A DNA stretch of 64,000 nt from Ottowia sp. oral taxon 894 (GCF_001262075.1 NZ_CP012073.1:2777001-2841000), one strand, 5' to 3'; numbered from the stretch's first letter, positions 18,289 to 26,223 are shown. Program-made: numbers and translations. Notes: a model not told the origin generated them from the letters alone.

Positions 18289-18394
18289 GCCGGCAGCCAG
18301 CTCAAAAACTTGTCCCCCACCCGCATACGGTAGGGCTTGGCTGAAACCGCCCCGACCGCAGTTGATCTCGTAAGTCCTTATCGCACAGAGACTT

Positions 18395-18421
18395 GCCAAC
18401 CGTAGCTTTTGCTGCGGTTGG
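18395..18421 (+). terminator. Stable hairpin downstream of the preceding gene
   Basis: CCAACCGTAGC, loop TTTT, GCTGCGGTTGG: an 11-bp stem with one G-T pair. It lies about 110 bases after the stop at 18288 and about 50 bases before the AlpA-type gene. No T run follows, so it could be an operator-like structure rather than a terminator. Confidence 0.4.
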
Positions 18422-18471
18422 GGTTGTCTTGCGAACCTTCGGCGCATTCCATTGCGTTCCCGGAGGTACCG

Positions 18472-18690
18472 ATGCATTCCCGCCACAGCCAGCCCTGTCT
18501 AACCGTGCTGCGCCGCCCCCAAGTCGAAAGCCGGACGGGGCTTTCGCGCAGTTCGCTCTACGCGCTGATCGCCAGCGGCCAGTTTCCTGCGCCGATCCGC
18601 CTCACAGCCAACACCGTGGGCTGGCTTGAGCACGATATTGAGGGCTGGATCGCGCAGCGCGCCATCTCGTCGGGCGTCAAGGGGCTGTGA
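18472..18690 (+). CDS. AlpA-family transcriptional regulator
   Basis: A 72-residue excisionase-like protein. The MerR-type helix-turn-helix is seen in VLRRPQVESRTGLSRSSLYA, with the wing segment FPAPIRLTANTVGWLEHDIE and the closing WIAQR, all classic AlpA features. AlpA-type proteins control excision or expression of integrated elements. The start is fixed by a strong GGAGGT five bases upstream of the ATG at 18472. It precedes the first 9-bp repeat array and the DUF3987 gene. Confidence 0.88.
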   Translation: MHSRHSQPCLTVLRRPQVESRTGLSRSSLYALIASGQFPAPIRLTANTVGWLEHDIEGWIAQRAISSGVKGL

Positions 18691-18723
18691 CGATGGGGAC
18701 TGTCTTTGCCACGACGCTGCGAA

Positions 18724-18804
18724 CATTCGCACGCCTCGCACCGCCTCGCGTGGCTGCAAACCCAGCATCTATCGAGGGATTCGCAAGATTCGCAGGATTC
18801 GCAC
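18724..18804 (+). repeat. 9-bp repeat array 1 (TTCGCA type)
   Basis: Three perfect-phase units GATTCGCAA, GATTCGCAG, GATTCGCAC occupy 18778-18804. A degenerate set in the same 9-bp phase (CATTCGCAC, GCCTCGCAC, CGCCTCGCG) lies at 18724-18750. The arrays precede the DUF3987 gene; a matching array in the opposite orientation follows that gene. Confidence 0.7.
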
Positions 18805-18841
18805 TGCGCATCCCCGAAATCGCGAATTCGGGGGCTTGCTG

Positions 18842-20311
18842 ATGCGCGGCGTTCCCAGCCAACGCATACCTCGCCCAGACTGGGCCATGGGCGAAGCCCC
18901 CATGCCCCTAACGCGCGAGTTGCCACCGGCGTCCATTTTTCCCCATGAAGCCCTCGGCACCATCGGCAGCGGCGTCGTGACGCTGATGCATCAGGTCATC
19001 CAGGCCCCGGTCGCGCTCGTTGGGCAAACCATCCTGGCGGCCATGAACCAGGCCAGCCAACCGTATGCCAATGTCTGCATCGATGGGCGGGTGTCGCCGC
19101 TGTCTGAGTACTTCCTGACCCTGGGAGAGTCTGGCGAGCGCAAATCGGCAGCCGATGGCTGGGCACTGGCGGGTGTGCGTCAGCAGCAAAAACAGCTGAT
19201 GGCGCAGTACGAGCAGGACCGTGATGTCTTCGAAAAAGCCCTAGAGGTGTACGAGACCACGAGCAAGCGCATCCTGGCCGACAAGAAACTCAGCCCCGAA
19301 GCCAAGCAAGCCCAATTGCAGGCACTCACCAAGCCCCAGGCGCCGGTGATGCCCTTGCTCATCGTCTCCGAACCCAGTTCGGAGGCCATTCAGCGGCAGC
19401 TCATCATCGGTGAACCTTCCATTGGCCTGGTCAACGACGAGGGCGGGCAATTCCTCGGTGGGTTTGCGATGTCCGCCGAAAAACGCCTGGGCACCTTGAC
19501 CACCCTGTCGCGCCTATGGGATCGCGGTGAATTTGACCGAGTGCGGGTGGGTGATGGGTCGGGGAGCTACTACGGCCGCCGTCTGTGCCTGCACCTGATG
19601 GTGCAACCGGCGGTCGCGGCCAGCCTGCTGGCGGACCCGCTGGCCCGGGAGCAAGGCTTCCTCGCCCGCTGTCTGGTGAGCCACCCCACATCCACGGCGG
19701 GAACACGCACCTATGTGGAAACTGACCTCAGCACCGCACCGGCGTACCAGGCTTACAACGCCCGCCTGAGTGAACTGCTGGCTGGCCAGTGGCCGAAGGC
19801 CAACGATCATGAACTCGATCCTCCCAACTTGTTCCTGAGTCCGCAGGCCAAACGGACCTGGATTGCCATCTACAACGATCTGGAAGCGGGTCTGGCACCC
19901 GAGGGCCCTTTCGTGAGCGTCCGGGCGCTGGCCTCCAAAGCCCCAGAACACATTGCCCGACTGGCCGGCACCTTTGCCGTCTTTGAGGGGGATGACGAAG
20001 TCCACGAGGAGCAAGTCGATCGTGCTCTGCGCTTGATGCTGCATTACCTCGACGAGGCCCAACGGCTGTGGGGCGCAGGTCAGATCAAGCCCGAGTTGCG
20101 CTTGGCCCAAGAGCTGCTGCAGTGGTGGCGCACCAAGGTGGGCACCGGCCGTGTCATCACGCTCACCGACGTCTATCGCAATGGTCCCAGTGCCATTCGC
20201 AGTGCCGCAGTGGCACGCAGTGTGGTGTGCATCCTTCTGGACCACGGCTGGCTGATCACCGGCGCTCATCCCAAGTCCAAGGAAGCCTTTGAACTGATGG
20301 AGGCCCGATGA
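18842..20311 (+). CDS. DUF3987 (YfjI-like) protein, possible replication helicase/primase
   Basis: About 489 residues from Met 18842. The DUF3987 pattern is visible: PHEALGTIGSGVVTLMHQVI, then VALVGQTILAAMNQASQPYA, then YFLTLGESGERKSAAD (a degenerate nucleotide-binding loop), then PLLIVSEPSSEAIQRQL, NDEGGQFLGG and FLARCLVS. This family sits in prophages and integrative elements, often with an AlpA regulator, and resembles primase-helicase proteins. Enzymatic activity is not proven. A second possible start is Met 18887. The two flanking 9-bp arrays and the preceding regulator support a role in replication or maintenance of the element. Confidence 0.85.
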   Translation: MRGVPSQRIPRPDWAMGEAPMPLTRELPPASIFPHEALGTIGSGVVTLMHQVIQAPVALVGQTILAAMNQASQPYANVCIDGRVSPLSEYFLTLGESGERKSAADGWALAGVRQQQKQLMAQYEQDRDVFEKALEVYETTSKRILADKKLSPEAKQAQLQALTKPQAPVMPLLIVSEPSSEAIQRQLIIGEPSIGLVNDEGGQFLGGFAMSAEKRLGTLTTLSRLWDRGEFDRVRVGDGSGSYYGRRLCLHLMVQPAVAASLLADPLAREQGFLARCLVSHPTSTAGTRTYVETDLSTAPAYQAYNARLSELLAGQWPKANDHELDPPNLFLSPQAKRTWIAIYNDLEAGLAPEGPFVSVRALASKAPEHIARLAGTFAVFEGDDEVHEEQVDRALRLMLHYLDEAQRLWGAGQIKPELRLAQELLQWWRTKVGTGRVITLTDVYRNGPSAIRSAAVARSVVCILLDHGWLITGAHPKSKEAFELMEAR

Positions 20312-20336
20312 AAAAACGCATTTGGTCATCCCCCCG

Positions 20337-20417
20337 TGCGAATTCTGCGAATCCCGCGAAAACCCGCGCCTGCAGTGGCTTTGCGCACATGCGAAGCCTT
20401 GCGAGTCGTGCGAATCC
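20337..20417 (-). repeat. 9-bp repeat array 2, inverted relative to array 1
   Basis: Units TGCGAATTC, TGCGAATCC, CGCGAAAAC at 20337-20363 and TGCGAAGCC, TGCGAGTCG, TGCGAATCC at 20390-20417 repeat with 9-bp phase. Read on the other strand they match the TTCGCA units of array 1. A copy of the AACCCGCGCC repeat sits between the two groups. Confidence 0.68.
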
Positions 20418-20487
20418 TGAATGTTCGACGCCACGCCGCCCGGCGTCACCCACTCCTCAGTGGGCGGCACTCGATATGGAGCTCACC

Positions 20488-20754
20488 GTGAGTACTACCA
20501 ACCTGCATCCCTTGCATCCGATCTGGGCCAAAGCACTCGGCCTTCCAACGCCGTCACCGTCAGTGTTGCCGCCCAAGCCAGCAAACGCCTCGGTCACGGC
20601 ATCTCAAGCGACAGACGGCTGGCAAGTCATCGCTGCCGTCAATCCACGTCCCGGCGCACCGGTCGGTATCAAAAAGCAGGTCGGTCCACACCTATGGATC
20701 AGCACGACCGTACGTCCCGGTGACCCGCGCTACCCATCCGCCCTGCAAGTCTGA
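20488..20754 (+). CDS. Small hypothetical protein
   Basis: About 88 residues from a GTG at 20488 with GGAG upstream; an ATG at 20476 in the same frame is the alternative. The middle is Pro/Ser-rich and the C-terminus reads WQVIAAVNPRPGAPVGIKKQ and LWISTTVRPGDPRYPSALQV, with no family recognised. The frame is open further upstream through the repeat array, but that part looks like translated repeat. It lies between the DUF3987 gene and the next hypothetical gene, all on the same strand. Confidence 0.55.
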   Translation: MSTTNLHPLHPIWAKALGLPTPSPSVLPPKPANASVTASQATDGWQVIAAVNPRPGAPVGIKKQVGPHLWISTTVRPGDPRYPSALQV

Positions 20755-20777
20755 AACCTCAACCCATTGGAGCCACT

Positions 20778-21722
20778 ATGAGCCTGCTTTCTCAACTCAA
20801 AACCACCGTCAAGAAGTCGCCTGCGAAGCCTTCTGTTCCGGTCATTGACCCCTCGACGCCAGCCCCCCAGGCATCTGTGCCAACCAGTCCTGCCGACGAT
20901 ATCTGCGATCTGGAGCCCCTGGCCGGGATGCTGCAGCAACTGCAGACCCGCAATCAGCAATACCAGCGCGCCATCGATGCCTTGGTGGCCGCACGCCGTG
21001 TCGTCAACGGCTGGGACCCGAAGCCCGAGCCAGAACTGATCTGGTCGGTGCGCCGCGAAGTGCTGGTGGCAATGGATGACCAGGATGCCCTGGCACGCTT
21101 TGACCGCGACCACGCGCAAGACCTGGCGGCCGAGCAGGCTGCACGCCACGCGGCCACCCAACAAGCGCTGGAGGCACCGGCACGGGTCAAGGCCCTGGAG
21201 CAGTACATCAAAGACCTCGCTGCTGAAATGGCGGGCGATGTGGATGAGGGCTTCATCCACCAGGAAATGAAACGGCTGTTCGAGCCCAGTGCACAGCGGA
21301 TGCTGACGGCTGCGCGTGCCTTCGTGCAGGCGTGGCGGGAGATGAGGACGATCGAGTCCAGACTGAAGAGCACGTTTCAGCTGACCCACTACAGCGTCCA
21401 GGGTGATCGCCGTAGCGGTTACGAGATGTCCTTGATCGGTAAGGTTAACGATGGCGACCTGCTGCCCAACCTGATCGAAGGCGTTGCTTACGACGACCTG
21501 GTGGACCTGAATCGCCAGTTCCGCCGTGGTGACGATGCGCTGTCGCGCCAGATCAATCAGCAACTGACTGAAGGCGGAATTCCTGCGGGGACGCTGCGTG
21601 TGTATCACCCCGGCGCTGCCAGCGACGACCGTCCGATCTACGCACCCGATCCGAACCCGCCGCGCAAGCGTCCACCGGAGTCGCCCTTCGGCGGTGCCAC
21701 CGTGGTCACGATCCAGACCTGA
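20778..21722 (+). CDS. Hypothetical protein with helical core
   Basis: 314 residues, not recognised. The N-terminus is a Lys/Pro/Ser-rich tail (about 1-45). The middle (about 50-200) is strongly helical and charged, probably coiled-coil. The C-terminal part has YDDLVDLNRQFRRGDDALSR and ends in a Pro-rich tail. There is no signal peptide or membrane helix. It starts 24 bases after the previous stop and follows a weak GGAG. The gene ends directly at the right arm of the 55-bp inverted repeat. Confidence 0.7.
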   Translation: MSLLSQLKTTVKKSPAKPSVPVIDPSTPAPQASVPTSPADDICDLEPLAGMLQQLQTRNQQYQRAIDALVAARRVVNGWDPKPEPELIWSVRREVLVAMDDQDALARFDRDHAQDLAAEQAARHAATQQALEAPARVKALEQYIKDLAAEMAGDVDEGFIHQEMKRLFEPSAQRMLTAARAFVQAWREMRTIESRLKSTFQLTHYSVQGDRRSGYEMSLIGKVNDGDLLPNLIEGVAYDDLVDLNRQFRRGDDALSRQINQQLTEGGIPAGTLRVYHPGAASDDRPIYAPDPNPPRKRPPESPFGGATVVTIQT

Positions 21723-21731
21723 AGCACAGCC

Positions 21732-21786
21732 CCCCAGGCGAAAGGGGTCCTTCCTGGCGATATTCCAATACGGGGGGCGCGAGCGC
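21732..21786 (-). repeat. Right arm of the 55-bp inverted repeat
   Basis: This is the reverse complement of 16594-16650 apart from a one-base difference in the C/G run. It begins about ten bases after the stop of the preceding gene and is followed by degenerate GTTACC repeats (21818-21866) before the next start. Confidence 0.8.
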
Positions 21787-21882
21787 GCTGCCCCGCTACC
21801 GACAGACCCCGAAACGGGGTTACCAGTTACCACCTCGGTTACCGCCCGGCACCGTGCCGGGTTACCACTCAAGGAGCTTTTG

Positions 21883-22326
21883 ATGAACCACACGACAGCA
21901 CCCCAAGCCAGCGATGACGCCCGCCACGTGCCCGTCAAGCGCTTGCAGCACTACAACCCTAAAGTCGAGCAGCGCGTGCAAGGCTGGTTTGCCAGCGGCC
22001 AGCCGCTGGTCTGGATTCCCATCCTCAGCCAGGAAAACTTCCCGGACGTGCCCCAGCAACTCCTGGAGTTTGCCGACAACTACCAGGAGGCGATGCGCTG
22101 GCCCATCCACCAGATGGAAGAACTGCTGCAGTTGCCCAATGGCATCACCGGCTGGTTGATGCCTGCCACAGCCAGCGACACCGACGTGGCCTGCGGGGTG
22201 TGAGACGGCGAGATCTACATCCTGGGTATCAAGGACCGGCGCACCGGCAAACCGCAAACGCTGTTAGGCGAGCGTGTCGAGGTTGCGACAGGTCAAGCCG
22301 ACGACCTCGAACAGCGCGCGGTTTGA
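21883..22326 (+). pseudogene. Hypothetical gene interrupted by an in-frame TGA
   Basis: It starts at ATG 21883 with AAGGAG upstream and encodes 106 residues (KRLQHYNPKVEQRVQGWFAS, then PLVWIPILSQENFPDVPQQL) up to a TGA at 22201-22203. The same frame then continues without a break for 40 codons, DGEIYILGIKDRRTGKPQTL and onwards, to a TGA at 22324-22326. The continuation looks like genuine protein, so the first TGA is probably a nonsense mutation, for example from CGA or TGG. The family is not recognised. A truncated product of 106 residues may still be made. Confidence 0.6.
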
Positions 22327-22386
22327 CTTGGCTTCTGGTCGCCACAGCGCGTTCATGGACCTGTCTCAACAACAGGAGTTTCTGCA

Positions 22387-22863
22387 ATGACAGAGAACAA
22401 GAACACGGGTGGCCCGGCCGCGCCCATCTCGGCCCGGTTGGCGGCGCTGCCCTCACTGCCGATGGTCGACCTCTGGGCGTTGTGGGATCAGCACTTTCCC
22501 CGGCGGCCCAGCCATCGCAATCGCAATTATGTGGAATCGCGTCTGGCGTACCGGATTCAAGAGCTGGCCTATGGCGCGCTGCCCACCAACGTGCGCAAGA
22601 TGCTGGTCGAGGCCGGAGCCAAGCACTCCAAGATCAAATCCGCCGCCGGTCGTAGCGCGCGGACCTTGCTGATGCCCGGTACCACGCTAATCCGGGAATG
22701 GGATGAGCGCGAGTACCGCGTGACTGTCACGCCCGATGGCCTGTATGCCCTGGATGGCCAGGTGTTCAAGAGCCTGTCGGCGGCGGCCCGCCACATCACC
22801 GGCACGCGCTGGAACGGGCCGAAGTTCTTTGGTCTGCGCGATGGCAAGGGGGATGGTCAATGA
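22387..22863 (+). CDS. DUF2924 domain protein
   Basis: 158 residues. DUF2924 pattern: LPMVDLWALWDQHFPRRPSH, then RNYVESRLAYRIQELAYGAL, then GTTLIREWDEREYRVTVTPD, then SLSAAARHITGTRWNGPKFF, ending GLRDG. This family is found next to serine recombinases in phages and integrative elements; its function is unknown, with DNA or recombinase interaction likely. The stop overlaps the recombinase start by four bases (ATGA), so the two are translationally coupled. Confidence 0.88.
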   Translation: MTENKNTGGPAAPISARLAALPSLPMVDLWALWDQHFPRRPSHRNRNYVESRLAYRIQELAYGALPTNVRKMLVEAGAKHSKIKSAAGRSARTLLMPGTTLIREWDEREYRVTVTPDGLYALDGQVFKSLSAAARHITGTRWNGPKFFGLRDGKGDGQ

Positions 22864-24200
22864 ACGCACCCCTGCTTGTGCCCCCAAAACGCTGCGCGGT
22901 GTATTGCCGTGTCTCCAGCGATGAACGGCTAGATCAGTCCTTCAATTCCATCGATGCCCAGAAGGAAGCTGGGCACGCCTTCATCAAGAGCCAGAGCCAC
23001 GAGGGCTGGATCCCGGTGGCCGATGATTACGACGATGGCGGTTTCTCTGGCGGCAACATGGAGCGGCCCGCCCTGCGCCGCCTGATGGCGGACATCCAGA
23101 TGGGTAAGGTCGACATCGTGGTCGTCTACAAGATCGACCGGCTATCACGCTCGCTGGCGGATTTTGCGCGGATGGTCGATGTGTTTGATCGCCACCGGGT
23201 CAGCTTCAGCGCGGTCACGCAGCAGATCAACTCGGCAACCTCGATGGGCCGGTTGATGCTCAACGTGCTGCTGTCCTTCGCGCAATTCGAACGGGAAGTG
23301 ACCGGCGAGCGCATCCGCGACAAGATCGCGGCCAGCAGGGCCAAGGGGATGTGGATGGGTGGACCGCTGCCGCTGGGGTACGACGTTCGGGATCGGCTGC
23401 TGGTCGTGAATGAAACGGAGGCCAAGCTGGTCCGCCGCATCTTCGATGACTTCGTGACCGTGCGCTCGGCCACGCTGATGGCCAAGGCCTACGGCGCTGA
23501 AGGCGTGATCACCAAGGGCGGCAAGCCCTTCACCAAGCAGACCATCTACAAGATGCTGCACAACCGGATGTACCTGGGCGAGATCGTCCACAAGGGGCAG
23601 TCCTTCCCCGGCCAGCACCAGGCCATCGTGACGCAAGCGCAGTGGGATGCCGTGCACGCACTGATCGCCACTGATGGCATCGAACGGCGGCGCGAGACCA
23701 ACGACCGCCAGCGTGAGCCGGTGTTATTGCGCAGCCTGCTTTTCACGCCAGACGGTGAACGTCTGGTGCCCAGCTACACCGTCAAGAAGGGCAAGACCTA
23801 CCGCTACTACAGCCCGATCAAGCACCGGCGCTTTGGCGCGTGGGCCAGCAGCCACGGCCCGTTGCCAGCGGCGCCCATCGAAGACCTGGTTACACAGCAG
23901 ATCGTCGCCGCGCTGTCAGCGCCGCACATCGTGCAGTCGGTGTGGGATCGGATTCGGACAGCCCGCCCAGACCTGTCGGAGCCTGAGGTGGTCTTGCCGA
24001 TGCGAAATCTGGCGGGCCTGTGGCAACACCTGTTCCCCGTTGAACAGTGTCGACTGGCGCAATTGCTGATCGAGCGCGTAGTGATCGCCGACGGCGGACT
24101 GGAAATCATCTGGCGCGACCATGGCTGGCAGGAGCTGGCCGGGGAACTGCTGCCGGGCACCATCGGTGCGGAACTGCAGGAGATGGAGGAAGCCGTATGA
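22860..24200 (+). CDS. Serine recombinase (resolvase/invertase superfamily)
   Basis: A 446-residue site-specific recombinase. The N-terminal catalytic domain starts AVYCRVSSDERLDQSFNSID with the nucleophile Ser near residue 19. Conserved VYKIDRLSRSLADF and FAQFEREVTGERIRDKIAAS follow. The recombinase/zinc-ribbon region begins about residue 170 (GMWMGGPLPLGYDV, then TIYKMLHNRMYLGEIVHKGQ). Its length lies between small resolvases and the largest phage integrases. Position close to ssrA and coupling to DUF2924 and to the next small gene suggest it is the integrase of the island; that is inference, since no attachment repeats were identified. Confidence 0.92.
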   Translation: MNAPLLVPPKRCAVYCRVSSDERLDQSFNSIDAQKEAGHAFIKSQSHEGWIPVADDYDDGGFSGGNMERPALRRLMADIQMGKVDIVVVYKIDRLSRSLADFARMVDVFDRHRVSFSAVTQQINSATSMGRLMLNVLLSFAQFEREVTGERIRDKIAASRAKGMWMGGPLPLGYDVRDRLLVVNETEAKLVRRIFDDFVTVRSATLMAKAYGAEGVITKGGKPFTKQTIYKMLHNRMYLGEIVHKGQSFPGQHQAIVTQAQWDAVHALIATDGIERRRETNDRQREPVLLRSLLFTPDGERLVPSYTVKKGKTYRYYSPIKHRRFGAWASSHGPLPAAPIEDLVTQQIVAALSAPHIVQSVWDRIRTARPDLSEPEVVLPMRNLAGLWQHLFPVEQCRLAQLLIERVVIADGGLEIIWRDHGWQELAGELLPGTIGAELQEMEEAV

Positions 24201-24649
24201 AGTCGAAAGTGCAGCCATTGGGGGCGGCAATCGCCCGCGAACGCCGGGATGGCGGCCAGGTCAAGCTGTCCACCTTCATCCCGCTCAAGATCAGGAAGCG
24301 CGGCGCCAGCAAGGTGGTGGTGCGGCCAGATGGGGCGGTCGAGTCGCCGGGCAAGGTCGCCAGCCAGATTGACCAGCCCTTGCTGGTGGCGCTGACGCGG
24401 GCTTTCTACTGGCAGCAGCTGTTGGACGAAGGCGTGGTCGGCAGCGGCAGCGAGATCGCCCAGCGCGAAGACCTGCACCACTCGACGGTCAACGAACTGC
24501 TGCGCCTGACGCTGCTCGAGCCAACCATCATCCAGAGAATTCTGGCCGGGCAGCAGCCCAAGTGCATGAGCCTGCTGTGGTTCCAGCGGCATCCGCTGCC
24601 GACTGACTGGGTGACGCAGCGGGAGGTGGTGACCGCTTTCGATTCGTAA
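24197..24649 (+). CDS. Recombinase-associated phage-type protein
   Basis: 150 residues. It starts inside the recombinase stop (ATGA). The N-terminus is basic (KLSTFIPLKIRKRGASKVVV). A helix-turn-helix-like segment follows: SGSEIAQREDLHHSTVNELL, then RLTLLEPTIIQRILAGQQP. The C-terminus reads QREVVTAFDS. Small proteins of this type accompany serine recombinases in many proteobacteria and probably bind DNA. Fragments resembling its last codons recur at 25103-25130 and 26017-26025. Confidence 0.75.
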   Translation: MKSKVQPLGAAIARERRDGGQVKLSTFIPLKIRKRGASKVVVRPDGAVESPGKVASQIDQPLLVALTRAFYWQQLLDEGVVGSGSEIAQREDLHHSTVNELLRLTLLEPTIIQRILAGQQPKCMSLLWFQRHPLPTDWVTQREVVTAFDS

Positions 24650-24675
24650 ACAGGACCGCCGTTGGTCAGCCCGCT

Positions 24676-25050
24676 TCAAGCACTGGGTGCGGGCAACCAC
24701 TTGATGCCTGCCACCCCCAGGTTTTTTTGGCTGATGTGGTCACTGAGGATGGGCACGAGGGTCTGCACATTGGTGTCAAAGCTGTGCCGCCACATGGCCT
24801 GCAGCTTTTTCAACGCGTTTTCATTACGGTAGATGCTGCCGTCCCAGTCGATGACCATCACCGCCACGTCACCGTCGTCGGCCAGCATACACAACAAGGT
24901 GTCATCGGCGTCCTTGTCGAGCGAGGCCTTAAGCTCGTCCTCATAGTCGGCCAGAACTTCCACGTACAGATCGATGCTCAGTGGGCTTTGCCCAGAAAGT
25001 GCTGATTGCAGATCGGTTGCGATTTTCTGTTTGCTGGTCATTGACGACAT
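24676..25050 (-). CDS. Hypothetical protein
   Basis: About 124 residues from Met 25050; Met 25041 is the alternative and neither has a strong ribosome-binding site. The sequence is acidic, with IDLYVEVLADYEDELKASLD and DVAVMVIDWDGSIYRNENAL, and no motif I recognise. The gene is convergent with the recombinase operon. It may be cargo inserted behind the recombinase partner gene. Confidence 0.6.
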   Translation of the reverse strand: MSSMTSKQKIATDLQSALSGQSPLSIDLYVEVLADYEDELKASLDKDADDTLLCMLADDGDVAVMVIDWDGSIYRNENALKKLQAMWRHSFDTNVQTLVPILSDHISQKNLGVAGIKWLPAPSA

Positions 25051-25120
25051 TTTCGCTGCAAGGGCCCTGATTGCCCGCAACCGACCCAATGGGCTACCCA
25101 GTGGGAGGTGGTGACAAAAT

Positions 25121-25136
25121 TTGATGCCTGACCGGG
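25121..25136 (+). repeat. Direct repeat, left copy (TTGATGCCTGACCGGG)
   Basis: TTGATGCCTGACCGGG here and TTCGATGCCTGACCGG at 26017-26032 flank the zinc-ribbon and dinJ-yafQ genes. Just upstream, GGGAGGTGGTGAC (25103-25115) repeats 24621-24633 at the end of the recombinase partner gene, so this looks like a duplicated gene end. Confidence 0.5.
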
Positions 25137-25364
25137 TTACGAGCCCTCGATCACCCGTGCCACATCACTGCGGCATTCAGCACACTTGCCCACCAGCAGC
25201 AAGTCGCCGCCCTTAATGGTGCCGCTGAAATTGGTGATCGTGGTTTCGTGACGGCAGTGGCCGCACCAGACGTTGGACAGCAGCCGCTGGCGGATATCGG
25301 CAGGGATTGACTCCCACCGCTCGCGGGCGGGTTTGGTGAAAGTGGGCAGTGATTCAATCGCCAC
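25137..25364 (-). CDS. Small zinc-ribbon-like protein
   Basis: 75 residues with two CxxC pairs (CGHC and CAEC) that could bind zinc, separated by HETTITNFSGTIKGGDLLLV. The rest is helical, with RERWESIPADIRQRLLSNVW. The gene lies three bases after the YafQ-type toxin gene on the same strand, so it is probably a third gene of that unit. Function unknown. Confidence 0.65.
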   Translation of the reverse strand: MAIESLPTFTKPARERWESIPADIRQRLLSNVWCGHCRHETTITNFSGTIKGGDLLLVGKCAECRSDVARVIEGS

Positions 25365-25367
25365 GGA

Positions 25368-25688
25368 TCACTCCTCGAACAATTCTGAGTGCGTGCCTGC
25401 CCGCACAAAGATGATGGTGTTGCCATCCAGGCGGTAAATGAGCAGGAAGTCGCCGCCGATGTGACATTCGCGGTGGTCAGCCCAATCACCCTTCAGCGGG
25501 TGATCCAGCCATTCAGGCCCCAGCGGCGCATCGTTGCCAATGAGCAGCAACATTGCCTCCTTCAGCCGCTTCAGGTCGTAGCGGCCCGAACGCGAGAGGC
25601 GTTCCCAGTCTTTGAGGAAAGTCTTGGTGTAATCGCTCGCCCTGGGCAGCGGCGCCCGCTTACTGCTGGCGGGCTTTTTCGAGGTCAT
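25368..25688 (-). CDS. yafQ: YafQ/RelE-family toxin
   Basis: A 106-residue toxin. YafQ features: YTKTFLKDWERLSRSGRYDL, then PLGPEWLDHPLKGDWADHRE, then CHIGGDFLLIYRLDGNTIIF, ending AGTHSELF, with the catalytic His/Asp region conserved. Members are ribosome-dependent mRNA endonucleases; the activity here is inferred. The start overlaps the antitoxin gene by 29 bases. Confidence 0.88.
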   Translation of the reverse strand: MTSKKPASSKRAPLPRASDYTKTFLKDWERLSRSGRYDLKRLKEAMLLLIGNDAPLGPEWLDHPLKGDWADHRECHIGGDFLLIYRLDGNTIIFVRAGTHSELFEE

Positions 25689-25938
25689 CGATCAGGGCGT
25701 CTGCAGACTCAAAACGGGCGGTGCGCGCCTTGGCCATGGCGCGGGCTTCTTCCATCGCCGCGCGGGTCTGGGCGTTGGGCACCTTCAACTCCAGCGGGAA
25801 GGCCTGGTCGTTCACCACGCGCTTGAGCAGGATGCGCACGGCATCAGACACCGACAGCCCCATGGCTGCCAGAGCCTCACTGGCTTGCGTCTTAATTTCG
25901 TCGTCTACCCGGACGTGCAACATCGTGGAATGGGCCAT
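25660..25938 (-). CDS. dinJ: RelB/DinJ-family antitoxin
   Basis: A 92-residue antitoxin. The N-terminal ribbon-helix-helix reads MLHVRVDDEIKTQASEALAA, then MGLSVSDAVRILLKRVVND. The C-terminal part (ARFESADALIDDLEKARQ) contacts the toxin. Start Met 25938 is supported by GGAGG eight bases upstream. It pairs with the toxin and third gene in one reverse-strand unit. Confidence 0.88.
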   Translation of the reverse strand: MAHSTMLHVRVDDEIKTQASEALAAMGLSVSDAVRILLKRVVNDQAFPLELKVPNAQTRAAMEEARAMAKARTARFESADALIDDLEKARQQ

Positions 25939-26016
25939 GATCGAATCCTCCGTTTCCGCAATTATGTATCTCGTTTGCGATACGGTCAAGTGATCACTGG
26001 CGATGCTCTGGCGGCG

Positions 26017-26032
26017 TTCGATGCCTGACCGG
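26017..26032 (+). repeat. Direct repeat, right copy (TTCGATGCCTGACCGG)
   Basis: Partner of 25121-25136. It is preceded by CTGGCGGCG and encodes AAFDA-stop, again like the end of the recombinase partner gene. The 200 bases between here and the ssrA terminator contain no gene. Confidence 0.5.
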
Positions 26033-26223
26033 TGGCCTTGGTTGACGATGAACCGGCGCGCGTAAGTTGTTGATTTTGCTCAACCACCATCTGCGCCTAC
26101 CCGCAGGCCAAACAGAGAACAGAGACGGCTCTGGCCGAGAAAGTGGCCGATTTCGGGCGTTTCGGGTGATGGCCACCCGCAGCACCGGTAGCCGGAACCC
26201 CGCGTGGCGCGGGGATTTCAGGC

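Noticed and set aside
22201-22203. In-frame TGA considered as a selenocysteine codon
   Set aside because: No stem-loop resembling a SECIS element was recognised directly after it and the protein family is not a selenoprotein; a nonsense mutation is simpler.
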